Source: Myroides indicus (GTDB lineage Bacteria; Bacteroidota; Bacteroidia; Flavobacteriales; Flavobacteriaceae). Taken from it: a stretch of 64,000 nt of DNA. The DNA lies in assembly GCF_004364575.1 (NCBI RefSeq), contig NZ_SOAG01000007.1, positions 39,098-103,097 of the forward strand. The letters are read 5' to 3'. The notes below the pieces were generated by a model. That model made no database searches. It was not told where the DNA came from and was given only the letters and a program-made list of their open reading frames with translations. The translations under genes were made by a program, and so were the position numbers. Shown here piece by piece: positions 47,224 to 56,194 of this stretch (its first letter is position 1; the number at the start of each line of letters is the position of its first letter).

Positions 47224-47808
47224 ATGAAAAAAACACTTCCTATCATTATTGTAATTGCTGTATTAATCGGCGGTTACTTTTTGCTAAGCATGAATTATCA
47301 AAACTCGGCTTTACAGTACAAACAAAATGTTGACAAATCGTGGGCAGATGTTGAAGGAGCCTATCAAAGAAGAAGTGATTTAATCGGCAATCTTGTAAAT
47401 ACTGTAAAAGGAGCTGCTGACTTTGAAAAATCCACTTTAGAAGCTGTAGTAAACGCTCGTGCAAAAGCTACCCAAACAACGATTGATCCGGCTAATCTTA
47501 CTCCCGAAAAATTAGCTGAATTTCAACAAGCACAATCCGGCGTATCCAGTGCTTTAGGAAGACTATTAGTAACAGTGGAAAAATATCCTGATTTAAAAAC
47601 GAATCAAAACTTTTTAAAATTGCAGGACGAATTAGCAAGTACAGAAAATCAAATATTAACTCAACGTACTCGTTTTAATCAATCTGTAGAAACCTATAAT
47701 GGATATGTTTTAAAAATGCCCAACAAGTTTTTCCTGGGCAACTATCCTGAAAAACCTTTCTTTAAATCAGATTCTGGAGCAGAAAAAGCACCCGAAGTTC
47801 AATTTTAA
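47224..47808 (+). CDS. lemA: LemA family protein
   Basis: The 194-residue protein has a single N-terminal membrane helix (about residues 5-23) and a helical body with QYKQNVDKSWADVEGAYQRRSDLIGNLVNTVKG and TRFNQSVETYNGYVLKMPNKFF, the landmarks of LemA. The molecular role is unknown. In many bacteria lemA is next to TPM-domain genes, as it is here. Confidence 0.93.
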   Translation: MKKTLPIIIVIAVLIGGYFLLSMNYQNSALQYKQNVDKSWADVEGAYQRRSDLIGNLVNTVKGAADFEKSTLEAVVNARAKATQTTIDPANLTPEKLAEFQQAQSGVSSALGRLLVTVEKYPDLKTNQNFLKLQDELASTENQILTQRTRFNQSVETYNGYVLKMPNKFFLGNYPEKPFFKSDSGAEKAPEVQF

Positions 47809-47827
47809 AAAAACTTAAATCATAACC

Positions 47828-48259
47828 ATGGATCATTTCTTATCCCCGTCAGAAGAACAAGAAATTGTTAATGCTATTATTCAAGCCGAAAAAAACACTT
47901 CGGGAGAAATTCGCGTTCACATTGAGCAAAGATCTGACCTGGATGCTTATGAAAGAGCAAAAAAAGTATTTTTTGAGCTGGAGATGCAAAAGACAAAAGA
48001 ACGCAACGGCGTATTATTTTACGTCTGCCTAAACCCTAAGTCTTTTGTAATTTTAGGTGATGAAAAGATAGATCAGGTAGTAAAAACCGAGAACTTTTGG
48101 GAAGGAACGAAAGAACTGATTATAAACCACTTTAAAAACAAAATGTACAAAGACGGACTTGTTTATGGCATTTTAAAAGCCGGAAAAAAACTTCAGGAGT
48201 TTTTTCCGGCACAAAAAGATAATAGAGATGAATTATCCAACGAAATTTCTAAAGCCTAA
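47828..48259 (+). CDS. TPM domain protein, cytosolic-type
   Basis: The 143-residue protein begins DHFLSPSEEQEIVNAIIQAEKNTSGEIRVHIEQRSD, the TPM (Psb32/TLP18.3) fold start, with GVLFYVCLNPKSFVILGDEKIDQ in the middle. It lacks a signal peptide. It pairs with the larger TPM protein 3 bases downstream and lemA upstream. The family is linked to envelope and protein-quality functions but the activity is unsettled. Confidence 0.85.
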   Translation: MDHFLSPSEEQEIVNAIIQAEKNTSGEIRVHIEQRSDLDAYERAKKVFFELEMQKTKERNGVLFYVCLNPKSFVILGDEKIDQVVKTENFWEGTKELIINHFKNKMYKDGLVYGILKAGKKLQEFFPAQKDNRDELSNEISKA

Positions 48260-48262
48260 AAT

Positions 48263-49084
48263 ATGAGCCAACTATTTCAAAAATTTTTAAAGTTGCTCAT
48301 ATTCTGGGTTTTCTTATTACTTTCTCAGTTCAATTATGCACAGTTTGATATTCCGGCAAAACCGAAAGAACAAAAACAAACCAGCGTATATGATTATGCC
48401 AATATTTTGGAAGAAAATCAGCGCAAAAGTATTGAACGAAAGTTAATCAACTATGCTGATACTACTTCCACTCAAATTGTTTTGATTACTATTCCATCGC
48501 TAAAAGGCGAAAATATTGGTCTTTTAGGTCCAAAATGGGGTCATGAATGGGGAATCGGTCAAAAGGGAAAAGACAACGGTATTGTAATACTTTTTGCCGG
48601 ACAGGAAAAACAAATCGGAATTTATCCCGGCTATGGTATTGAGAGTAAAATAACTGCTGGTCAAGGGGGTGAAATTATTAGAAACGTCATTATTCCGGAA
48701 TTTAAAAAGGGCGATTACTACAAGGGTTTTGACAAAGGAACTGATGCAATTATTTCTATGTTATCAGGTACGTATCAGTCCGATGGTTCTAGAATATCAG
48801 GTGATAACGAGATAGGCGGATTAGTTTGCTTTTTCTTCTTTATATTTATTTTTGTCCTTATTATGTTGTCTAAAAAGAACAACAAAGGTGGAAAAAACGG
48901 TGGACGAAACGGAGGTTTTTCTACACTTGCCGATATGATTATATTAAGCAGTCTGGGCAGAAATAGCTCTTGGGGTAGCGGTGGCGGATGGAACTCCGGC
49001 GGTGGTTTTGGAAGTGGCGGCGGATTTGGCGGCGGCTTCGGAGGAGGGGGTTTTTCCGGAGGAGGATCAAGTGGAAGCTGGTAG
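48263..49084 (+). CDS. TPM domain protein with membrane segment and Gly/Ser-rich tail
   Basis: The 273-residue protein has a signal peptide (LLIFWVFLLLSQFNYAQ), a TPM domain at about residues 40-165 (VYDYANILEENQRKSIERKL; GQKGKDNGIVILFAGQEKQIGIYPGYGIESKITAGQGGEI), a membrane helix near residues 188-205 and a C-terminal tail of repeated GGG/GGF units ending GGGSSGSW. That tail is typical of YgcG-type proteins. It is the last gene of the M23-merR-lemA-TPM-TPM operon, followed by a terminator. Confidence 0.9.
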   Translation: MSQLFQKFLKLLIFWVFLLLSQFNYAQFDIPAKPKEQKQTSVYDYANILEENQRKSIERKLINYADTTSTQIVLITIPSLKGENIGLLGPKWGHEWGIGQKGKDNGIVILFAGQEKQIGIYPGYGIESKITAGQGGEIIRNVIIPEFKKGDYYKGFDKGTDAIISMLSGTYQSDGSRISGDNEIGGLVCFFFFIFIFVLIMLSKKNNKGGKNGGRNGGFSTLADMIILSSLGRNSSWGSGGGWNSGGGFGSGGGFGGGFGGGGFSGGGSSGSW

Positions 49085-49096
49085 TAAATCATAAAT

Positions 49097-49133
49097 AAAA
49101 CACGGTTATTTGTACAGATAACCGTGTTTTTTT
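49097..49133 (+). terminator. Terminator of the lemA-TPM operon
   Basis: A stem of about 12 bp, aaaacacggttat (49097-49109) with ataaccgtgtttt (49118-49130), is followed by a T run, 13 bases after the stop. Confidence 0.85.
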
Positions 49134-49195
49134 AATAGGTAGTACATCGCGTGTAAGAGTGAAAATTAAAAAAATCAGTATTTACCTATTATTCT

Positions 49196-49438
49196 TTATA
49201 ACAATACACAGTAGAATTTCCTTCTTTTTTTGATAAACCAAAATTTAGAGGTTGTTTTAATAATCTTCCTTATCGTATAATTTTCATCAATTAGTCTTAA
49301 ATGTAATTTATAAGAAAGTTCTTCCAAATAAATGACTTTCTGATTAGCATTAATAGCTTCATCTAATTTAAGCAAAAAATCACTATATTCTTTTTCCAGA
49401 TTACTTTCCCTCACATCCATTTTCGCAACAGTTTTCAT
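49196..49438 (-). CDS. Small hypothetical protein
   Basis: An 80-residue charged protein of unrecognised family, starting MKTVAKMDVRESNLEKEYSDFLLKLDE (first 20 or so residues helical) and ending with a basic KKRRKFYCVLL. It is divergent from the XRE regulator gene, a common place for a regulated partner. It might start at Met7. I am only moderately sure it is expressed. Confidence 0.45.
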   Translation of the reverse strand: MKTVAKMDVRESNLEKEYSDFLLKLDEAINANQKVIYLEELSYKLHLRLIDENYTIRKIIKTTSKFWFIKKRRKFYCVLL

Positions 49439-49576
49439 GATCTCAGTTGGTTTTTTGAAATTCTCTTATTTCTAAAATGTATCCCTTGTTTTAAAATTAA
49501 CATTAAGTAGTATTAACAAATATATTTTATAAATACATGGAACAACATTCAAAAAATGATAGTATATCATTTATAA

Positions 49577-49616
49577 AAAGAAATATATTCTTTATAGTGA
49601 TAATTTACTATATTTG
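49577..49616 (+). promoter_or_regulatory. Promoter with inverted repeats before the XRE regulator
   Basis: TATATTTG at 49609-49616 fits the -7 element, 22 bases before the ATG. It overlaps an inverted repeat tatagt (49593-49598) / actata (49607-49612). A second one, aaagaa / ttcttt, lies at 49577-49593. Both could be operators for the helix-turn-helix protein encoded next; this is inference from position. Confidence 0.4.
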
Positions 49617-49637
49617 ACTAACTGAATATATAAGAAT

Positions 49638-50018
49638 ATGAGTGTTGTAAGCAAAATTAAGAGATATAGAGAAGCCCGAAATTTTACTCAAAATTACATG
49701 GCAGAACAATTGGATATATCACAAAATACATACTCAAAAATAGAAAGTGGAACTATAAAGCTAACTGTAGACAGACTTGAACAAATATCTGATCTTCTAA
49801 ATGTTCCTATTGAGGATATTTTATCGTCTTCTGACGACCAGCACTTTAATTTTCACAACAGCACTATAGAGAAATTCTACGGTTATATTGAGAATATTCA
49901 GGAAGATAATAAAGAACTTTTGAATACTACAATTCAAATACTCAACGAGCAGATTAATTATCTGCGCAAAGAAAACGAAAACCTAATTGCAATTATTTCT
50001 AAGAATAACCGCGATTAA
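49638..50018 (+). CDS. XRE family helix-turn-helix regulator
   Basis: The 126-residue protein has an N-terminal HTH_3 domain (IKRYREARNFTQNYMAEQLDISQNTYSKIESGTIKLTVDRLEQIS in outline, about residues 6-60) and a C-terminal coiled coil (about residues 70-120, ending EQINYLRKENENLIAIIS) that probably dimerises it. No ligand domain is present. This HTH plus coiled-coil form is frequent in Flavobacteriia. The upstream inverted repeats suggest self-regulation. Confidence 0.85.
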   Translation: MSVVSKIKRYREARNFTQNYMAEQLDISQNTYSKIESGTIKLTVDRLEQISDLLNVPIEDILSSSDDQHFNFHNSTIEKFYGYIENIQEDNKELLNTTIQILNEQINYLRKENENLIAIISKNNRD

Positions 50019-50041
50019 CGAGTTACCCATTAAAAATAAAC

Positions 50042-50075
50042 AAAAAAACCATTAATTAAAATTAATGGTTTTTTT
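50042..50075. terminator. Bidirectional terminator
   Basis: aaaaaaaccattaatt and attaatggttttttt form a long near-perfect hairpin with A and T runs on both sides, between the convergent XRE and lipoprotein genes. Confidence 0.85.
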
Positions 50076-50079
50076 AACA

Positions 50080-50451
50080 TTACATATTTGTAACAGTAGC
50101 ATTTAATACAGTGCCCTCAGAAGTACTTGTTTTAACCACTTTACCATTTTCAATGATTTCTGCTTTCAATTTACCAGGTTTATCATCCGTTGTAAATCCT
50201 ACTGCTCCTGCGGAAATTCCTCCTTTTGATTTTACCTGCGTTTCCCAAGAACTCTTATTTACATCTGAATAGGTCTCATTACTCCCATCTGCTTTTGCTA
50301 CTATAATCATCTCTATATTAGCATTCTCTGATCCTGTAAACTTAACTGTATAAGTTTTCTCAGAATCACCACCATTATTATCATCACTTTTACTACAAGA
50401 TACTCCTAAAAGAGTAGAAGTAAACAATAAGGCTACTAAAATTTTTTTCAT
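50080..50451 (-). CDS. Small lipoprotein
   Basis: The 123-residue protein begins MKKILVALLFTSTLLGVSC (Cys19) followed by SKSDDNNGG, a surface-export-like acidic tail. The mature part is a short beta-rich domain (TYTVKFTGSENANIEMIIVAKADG; KLKAEIIENGKVVKTSTSEG), resembling the single-domain small lipoproteins common in Flavobacterium relatives. No function can be assigned. Confidence 0.75.
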   Translation of the reverse strand: MKKILVALLFTSTLLGVSCSKSDDNNGGDSEKTYTVKFTGSENANIEMIIVAKADGSNETYSDVNKSSWETQVKSKGGISAGAVGFTTDDKPGKLKAEIIENGKVVKTSTSEGTVLNATVTNM

Positions 50452-50529
50452 AAAAATTGTTTTAAATTATATTAATAAAAAACAAATTTAATCTTTTTTT
50501 ACAATAAACAACATAAATAAAAACAGAAT

Positions 50530-53265
50530 CTACATTCTCATTATTCTTCCCCCTACTCTGTTTGCTCTCATTTTTGAATCTTTCCCTCCAAACTCATTTA
50601 GCTTATAGATTAATGAAAACATTATGTACCGCTTTAAAACCAAGCTTTCCTGATCGACAATTTGGGTAGGGTCAATAGTTCTTGTAGAACTTGTATTTTG
50701 ATTTAGCACATCGTAAACTTTAACCCGGGCTCTCATCTTTTTATCTAAAAATTCATATGCCAGACTCAAATTCCACATGTAAAAAGAGCGTTGATATCCT
50801 TTTGCAATCTGAGAATTATAGCTATATCCAAAATCATTTCCTAAAATTACATTTGAAGGCCAATAGGTAGTTGTTTGAAGGTTAAAATTGTGTACAAAAT
50901 TAGTTGCTTTATCAACCGTAAAATTATTGTATTTTGAAGTATAACTGCTATAATTATACGAAGGTCGAACAGTTAAAAATTCTCCGTAATCATAATTTAA
51001 ATAAACTCTGGGTGAAATAGAACTGGATTTAGAATCATACATGGCTCCGTCAATATATCCTTTTGAAACAGATTGATTAAACCTTGCTCCAAAGCCAATT
51101 CTCAAAACGTGTTCTTCCCATTTATAATTTTTATACCAATCTCCGCCTAAAGACCAGTTATAACTTCCTGATATATTTTTAAAGGTTGAAATACTTTTCA
51201 TATCATCGTCATACTCCACAGAACTGGTAACTTGATTGTTAAAAACAGACGCAGAAATATTTAGGTTATATCCTTCTCTTTTCTCAAAATCATACGATCG
51301 AAAACTGGTTTGAATTCCGTGTGTTCCAGTTGGTTTTAAATCAGGATTCCCTACAATTGTATTAAGCGGATTAGAAATATCTGTAATATCCAATAACTGA
51401 CTTGCGCTTTGATAAGATACATTGTAATTATATGAAAGCCATAGGAATTTTTGTTTATCTATTCTATAATTAAAAAATAAAGTGGCAGAAGGATCCATAT
51501 AATATTTATCTAAACTATAATTCTGATTAAAATATTCTGCTGTAGCTGAGTTTTTTACAATATTTAAATCAGTGCTTGCACTTACAAAAAACTTTTTGTG
51601 TATATAAGTAAGCTTTGTAAAAGGTGCTATCTTATTTTGTGTAGTATTAAATTTATTGGTTTCCAATTTATTGATTTCAGAATACATTTGCGAAGTTTCG
51701 TCAAAATCAAACACCTGTAAATCTTCTATATTTTGTCCTCTTGTCCACTTGGCTCCTATTCCCAGTGCTAAAGAATCCGTTATTGGCTGATTATACTCTG
51801 CGTCAACTGTATAGTTATCGGAATGTGATTTGTTGTTTTTAAACTGCCTTCTGACATCATTCTCTTTTTCGGACTGATAAAATCTGGTTTCAGACTCATA
51901 CAGTGTTTCGTTATCTTTAGTACTGTTGGAATTACTAAAGCCTAAAGTCAAAAACTGTCCGTCTTTTTTAAACTTTCGAGTATATCGGATAGTATTTCCA
52001 AAGTCAAAGCTTTTCCCTTCAGTTCTGGACTGTACTTCGCTATCATTCAACAATACTCCTTCCGCATCTGTTGAGACCTGATTGGATTCATTAAATGAAT
52101 GATTGTGATTTTCAGAAAACTGAGGCGTGATGTATAATGCGTCTTTTTCTCCTATATAGTCAATCGTAAAATTAGCTCGGTGTCCTTCTGACTCATTCTC
52201 AGAAACAGACGTAGCCTGATTATTAAACTCCCCGGAGGGCAAAAACTTAACAATCGCAGAATTATTCCAGTTTTCTGTTTCTGCCTTATTGTAATTATAG
52301 CTTCCGTTTATTTTTAATTTATCCGTAAAATCATCGCCGTAATTCAATCCTAATATTCTGGACTCAGTGATTCCTCCTCTTGAATTTTTACCGGACTGCA
52401 TGTTATCAAAAATATCATCCATTGAAAATCCAATCGCATTGATATTATTAGCAGAACCTATTACGCTTATTTTTCTGGCATTATTAAAATAATTTAAAAA
52501 CAAACTGCTTTCATATCGGTCGTTAGTTCCATATCCGCCAGAAATCTTTCCAAAATACCCTTTATTTTTATCTTCATCGATCGTAATATTAATGCTGGCA
52601 TCATTTGAAGTTGAACGCTCACCTGTAAATTTCTGTTTTTTGCTTTTTTTGTCGGTTACCTGTACCTTATTAATTATTTCTGACGGAATATTTTCTAATG
52701 CAATCTGACCGTCTTCTCCAAAAAAAGGCTTTCCATTAACCAGAATTTCACTGACCTGCTTTCCGTTAATACTTATCTTCTTTTCTTCGTCGATCTGTAT
52801 TCCAGGCAGTTGTTTTAGAAGCTCTTCCAAATTTGCATCCGGACGTACTTTAAACGAAGAAGCATTAAACTCCAACGTATCTTTTTTAATACGGATTGGC
52901 GGTACTTCAGCAGTGATAACAAGCTCATCCAGATTAGTAGATAAATCTTGTAAAATTAAATTACCAAAATCAACAGAACTATCTAAACCCTCGTCAAAAT
53001 ATTTGGTATACTCTCTGTATCCCAGCATAGAAATTTTTAAAACGACGGGATCAGTTCGTTTTTTGACTTTCAATTCAAAAACCCCCTTAACATCCGTCAT
53101 CGTATATTCTATTAAAGTAGAGTCTTTCGCTTTTGACAAATAAACTGTAGCAGACTCTATCGGTTGCTTTAAAGAGTTTATGGCACTACCTTTTAAGATT
53201 ACATCATTTTGTGCAGCAACACTTAGAGTAAAAAAGACAAAAATATATACAATTAAATTTTTCAT
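50530..53265 (-). CDS. Outer-membrane beta-barrel protein of the TonB-receptor-like family
   Basis: From the ATG at 53265 the protein has 911 residues. The longer frame starting at 53304 adds 13 residues ahead of an obvious signal peptide (MKNLIVYIFVFFTLSVAAQ), so the shorter start is chosen. A carboxypeptidase-regulatory-like domain (about residues 25-100, AINSLKQPIESATVYLSKAKD) precedes a plug-like part (LEELLKQLPGIQIDEEKKISINGKQVSEILVNGKPFFGED) and a large barrel of the outer membrane beta-barrel family type, ending with a Met/Arg-rich tail. The substrate is unknown and no SusD-like partner is adjacent. Confidence 0.85.
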   Translation of the reverse strand: MKNLIVYIFVFFTLSVAAQNDVILKGSAINSLKQPIESATVYLSKAKDSTLIEYTMTDVKGVFELKVKKRTDPVVLKISMLGYREYTKYFDEGLDSSVDFGNLILQDLSTNLDELVITAEVPPIRIKKDTLEFNASSFKVRPDANLEELLKQLPGIQIDEEKKISINGKQVSEILVNGKPFFGEDGQIALENIPSEIINKVQVTDKKSKKQKFTGERSTSNDASINITIDEDKNKGYFGKISGGYGTNDRYESSLFLNYFNNARKISVIGSANNINAIGFSMDDIFDNMQSGKNSRGGITESRILGLNYGDDFTDKLKINGSYNYNKAETENWNNSAIVKFLPSGEFNNQATSVSENESEGHRANFTIDYIGEKDALYITPQFSENHNHSFNESNQVSTDAEGVLLNDSEVQSRTEGKSFDFGNTIRYTRKFKKDGQFLTLGFSNSNSTKDNETLYESETRFYQSEKENDVRRQFKNNKSHSDNYTVDAEYNQPITDSLALGIGAKWTRGQNIEDLQVFDFDETSQMYSEINKLETNKFNTTQNKIAPFTKLTYIHKKFFVSASTDLNIVKNSATAEYFNQNYSLDKYYMDPSATLFFNYRIDKQKFLWLSYNYNVSYQSASQLLDITDISNPLNTIVGNPDLKPTGTHGIQTSFRSYDFEKREGYNLNISASVFNNQVTSSVEYDDDMKSISTFKNISGSYNWSLGGDWYKNYKWEEHVLRIGFGARFNQSVSKGYIDGAMYDSKSSSISPRVYLNYDYGEFLTVRPSYNYSSYTSKYNNFTVDKATNFVHNFNLQTTTYWPSNVILGNDFGYSYNSQIAKGYQRSFYMWNLSLAYEFLDKKMRARVKVYDVLNQNTSSTRTIDPTQIVDQESLVLKRYIMFSLIYKLNEFGGKDSKMRANRVGGRIMRM

Positions 53266-53309
53266 TATAAAAAAGCGATCAGTGTATAAATACAAAGATC
53301 GCATTATTA

Positions 53310-54617
53310 TTATTTTTGACGGAAAAAAATATCGATTGGCACTCCTTCAAAATCATATATTTCACGAAGCTTATTCTCGACAAATCTTTTATATGGATCT
53401 TTAATATATTGTGGCAAATTTGCAAAAAACACAAACTGAGGCGTAGGTGTTGGCAACTGCATGCAATATTTAATTTTAATATATTTCCCTTTAATTGCCG
53501 GAGGAGGTGTACTTTCTATAATCGGCAACATGGTTTCATTAAATTTTGAAGTAGGAATTCTCTGCTTTCTGTTTTCAAAAACCTTTACTGCCACTTCCAA
53601 CGCTTTTAATAAGCGTTGTTTAGTAACTGTTGAGGTAAATATAATCGGAACATCTGTAAAAGGAGCTATTTCTTCGCGAATCTTGTTTTCAAACTGAACT
53701 GCCGTCATTGTTTCCTTATCAATCAAATCCCATTTATTGACAAGGATAACCACTCCTTTTCTATTCTTTTCTGCCAGCCAAAATATATTTTGATCCTGTC
53801 CCTCAAATCCTCGAGTAGCGTCAACCATCAGAATACACACATCACTATGTTCAATAGCGCGAATGGAACGCATAACAGAATAAAACTCTAAATCTTCTTT
53901 TACTTTTGCTTTCCTTCTGATTCCGGCAGTATCTACCAGATTAAAATCAAAACCAAACTGATTAAATCTCGTATCAATTGCATCTCTTGTTGTACCCGCA
54001 ATATCTGTCACAATGTAGCGGTCTTCGCCTATCAACGCATTAATAAAGCTTGATTTTCCCGCATTCGGTCGTCCAACTACTGCAAATCTCGGAAGCTCTT
54101 CCTCTTCTGTTTGTTCTATTTCCTCAGGTAAAGCAGCTACTACTGCATCCAGCAGATCTCCCGTTCCGCTACCGCTCATTCCTGCAATAGGAAATATTTC
54201 TCCCAAACCTAAATTATAAAACTCATAGGTGTCATCCATTCTGTTTCCGCTGTCAACTTTATTAACAGCTAAAAACACAGGTTTTGTTTCCTTGCGCAAT
54301 AACTTAGCGACCTCTTCATCCATTGGGTTAATACCTTCTTCAACATCTACAACAAAAACAATAACGTCAGATTCATCAATTGCCAATTCAACCTGACGGC
54401 GAATTTCGGACTCAAAAATATCTTCTGATCCTTTTACATACCCTCCGGTATCTATTACCGAAAACTCTCTCCCGTTCCACTCCGACTTACCGTAGTTTCT
54501 ATCTCTTGTAACCCCGCTGACTGAATCAACAATAGCATCTCTTCTTTGAATCAATCTATTAAAAAACGTTGATTTTCCTACATTTGGTCTTCCAACTATG
54601 GCAACTATACTACTCAT
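53310..54617 (-). CDS. der: Ribosome biogenesis GTPase Der (EngA)
   Basis: Der has two GTPase domains in tandem, both visible: [14 protein letters not shown] near residue 8 with DTGGY and NKVD, and [14 protein letters not shown] near residue 186 with DTAGI and NKWD, plus the C-terminal KH-like domain ([22 protein letters not shown]). At 435 residues it is the normal length. It assists 50S subunit assembly. It lies 61 bases downstream of era on the same strand. Confidence 0.97.
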   Translation of the reverse strand: MSSIVAIVGRPNVGKSTFFNRLIQRRDAIVDSVSGVTRDRNYGKSEWNGREFSVIDTGGYVKGSEDIFESEIRRQVELAIDESDVIVFVVDVEEGINPMDEEVAKLLRKETKPVFLAVNKVDSGNRMDDTYEFYNLGLGEIFPIAGMSGSGTGDLLDAVVAALPEEIEQTEEEELPRFAVVGRPNAGKSSFINALIGEDRYIVTDIAGTTRDAIDTRFNQFGFDFNLVDTAGIRRKAKVKEDLEFYSVMRSIRAIEHSDVCILMVDATRGFEGQDQNIFWLAEKNRKGVVILVNKWDLIDKETMTAVQFENKIREEIAPFTDVPIIFTSTVTKQRLLKALEVAVKVFENRKQRIPTSKFNETMLPIIESTPPPAIKGKYIKIKYCMQLPTPTPQFVFFANLPQYIKDPYKRFVENKLREIYDFEGVPIDIFFRQK

Positions 54618-54678
54618 ACTTATTTTAAATATGTCGCAAAGTTAGTATTTCAATGCGATTTTTTATTTTTTTATTTTA

Positions 54679-55566
54679 CTATTTCTTCTGATTGTATCCA
54701 AAGCGTCGCAATTGATAATCATTATTTCTCCAGTCCTTATTGACTTTTACAAAAAGTTCCAAATGCACTTTTTTCAAAAAAAACTGTTCCATTTCTTCTC
54801 TTGCCGCTATTCCAACTTTTTTTAAGGCAGAACCTTTATGTCCGATAATAATCCCTTTTTGACTATCTCTCTCAACCATAATTACCGATTTGATACGGAT
54901 AATATCTTCCGCTTCTGTAAACTCTTCTGTTTCTACTTCTACCGCATAAGGAACTTCTTTATCATAATTTAAAAGGATTTTTTCTCGTATAATTTCATTT
55001 ACAAAAAATCGCTCCGGTTTATCTGTCAGCGCATCTTTTGGATAATAGGGCGGACATTCCGGCAACAACTCTAAAATCCGATCAAAAACAGTTTGTGTAT
55101 TAAATTTTTCTAGTGCCGAAATAGGATATATCTCTGCATTTGGTACTTTTAATGACCACAATTCAACTTGTTCTTCTAATTGTACCTGATTAGACCTGTC
55201 TATTTTATTCAGCAATAAAATTACCGGAACTTTAGCATTTGTTATTTTATTAAAAAAATCTTCATCCTTTAACTCTTTTTCTCCAACCTCCACCATATAC
55301 ACTAAAATATCAGCATCTTCAAATGCAGATTTTACAAACCCCATCATGGATTCCTGTAATTCATAAGCAGGTTTTATAACTCCCGGTGTATCTGAAAACA
55401 CAATCTGGTAATTATCTGTATTGACAATTCCTAAGATACGATGTCTTGTAGTTTGTGCTTTTGATGTAATAATGGATAACCTTTCTCCTACAAAAGCATT
55501 CATAAGAGTAGATTTCCCCACATTTGGATTTCCTATTATATTGACAAAACCTGATTTATGTTTCAT
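54679..55566 (-). CDS. era: GTPase Era
   Basis: The 295-residue protein has an N-terminal GTPase domain (GNPNVGKSTLMNAFVGERLSI, DTPGVI, LNKIDRS) and a C-terminal KH domain (VMVERDSQKGIIIGHKGSALKKVG) that binds the 3' end of 16S rRNA. It functions in 30S maturation. It lies upstream of der in the same direction, so these two ribosome-assembly GTPases are probably cotranscribed. Confidence 0.97.
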   Translation of the reverse strand: MKHKSGFVNIIGNPNVGKSTLMNAFVGERLSIITSKAQTTRHRILGIVNTDNYQIVFSDTPGVIKPAYELQESMMGFVKSAFEDADILVYMVEVGEKELKDEDFFNKITNAKVPVILLLNKIDRSNQVQLEEQVELWSLKVPNAEIYPISALEKFNTQTVFDRILELLPECPPYYPKDALTDKPERFFVNEIIREKILLNYDKEVPYAVEVETEEFTEAEDIIRIKSVIMVERDSQKGIIIGHKGSALKKVGIAAREEMEQFFLKKVHLELFVKVNKDWRNNDYQLRRFGYNQKK

Positions 55567-55642
55567 AAAAACTTTTTTATTGTCGCAAAGGTAGTTTATA
55601 TCAATGACATAGTAAAAATAATTATTTTCACACTCTAATTTC

Positions 55643-55673
55643 TTGTGTAATTAAATATAAAGTTTTATATTTG
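55643..55673 (+). promoter_or_regulatory. Promoter of tRNA-fMet
   Basis: TTG at 55643-55645 and TATATTTG at 55666-55673, 20 bases apart, end 11 bases before the mature tRNA 5' end. Confidence 0.75.
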
Positions 55674-55684
55674 CACTCACAAAT

Positions 55685-55757
55685 CGCGGGATAGAGCAGT
55701 AGGCAGCTCGTCGGGCTCATAACCCGAAGGTCACAGGTTCGAGTCCTGTTCCCGCTA
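55685..55757 (+). tRNA. Initiator tRNA-Met (CAT)
   Basis: A 73-nt cloverleaf: acceptor CGCGGGA with TCCCGCT, D arm GAGC/GCTC, anticodon arm TCGGG-CTCATAA-CCCGA, T arm ACAGG-TTCGAGT-CCTGT, discriminator A. Three consecutive G-C pairs in the anticodon stem and an unpaired 1-72 position mark it as the initiator. The mismatch is C1-T72, not the C1-A72 of E. coli. CCA is not encoded. Confidence 0.93.
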
Positions 55758-55760
55758 CTA

Positions 55761-55804
55761 AACAGGACAAATGAAATTTATTTTCGTTTGTCCTGTTCTT
55801 ATTT
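55761..55804 (+). terminator. Terminator of tRNA-fMet
   Basis: aacaggacaaa (55761-55771) with tttgtcctgtt (55787-55797), an 11-bp perfect stem with a 15-base loop, then a T-rich tail. Confidence 0.8.
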
Positions 55805-55950
55805 TGGAGTAATCCGTTGTTTATCTGAAAGATATGGTGTGCGATTACGTTCATTCGGGCGGTTCGATAAGTTTTTCTGTCAAACTCCAATTTTTCAGGG
55901 AATAGCAGCTAATTACAATTAGATTATATTATAAGCTTATTGAACGCTAA

Positions 55951-56094
55951 TTTTCGGAGAAAAAAGCATCTGCATACCTCTATAAACTGGAAAAACAGAC
56001 GGCAGAAATGAAAGAATTGTTCTTGAGAGTTCTTGTTCTGACCGCAGAATTTGAAAAGAAATACCTAGACAGTGAAAAGCAGTCGGTAGAATGA
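55951..56094 (+). pseudogene. Orphan coding remnant of unknown origin
   Basis: A stretch without a start codon reads in one frame as a charged helical C-terminus (KLEKQTAEMKELFLRVLVLT and on to KKYLDSEKQSVE) and then stops. It looks like the tail of a coiled-coil protein. The rest of 55805-56194 has no gene I can support. Its position between tRNA-fMet and mobilization remnants suggests debris of an integrated element. Confidence 0.4.
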
Positions 56095-56194
56095 TATATC
56101 ACAGTAGTTTTTCTTAGAAATAATTGCTAATGAGCGTCTATGAGCCTTTTAATTTATAAATTTGAGTATTGTTATAATTCAAAAGATAGAAAGA

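Noticed and set aside
48775..49092. Long leftward proline-rich frame (PPPEKPPPPKPPP)
   Set aside because: It is the antisense of the Gly-rich tail of the TPM protein; GGX codons read as proline on the other strand.
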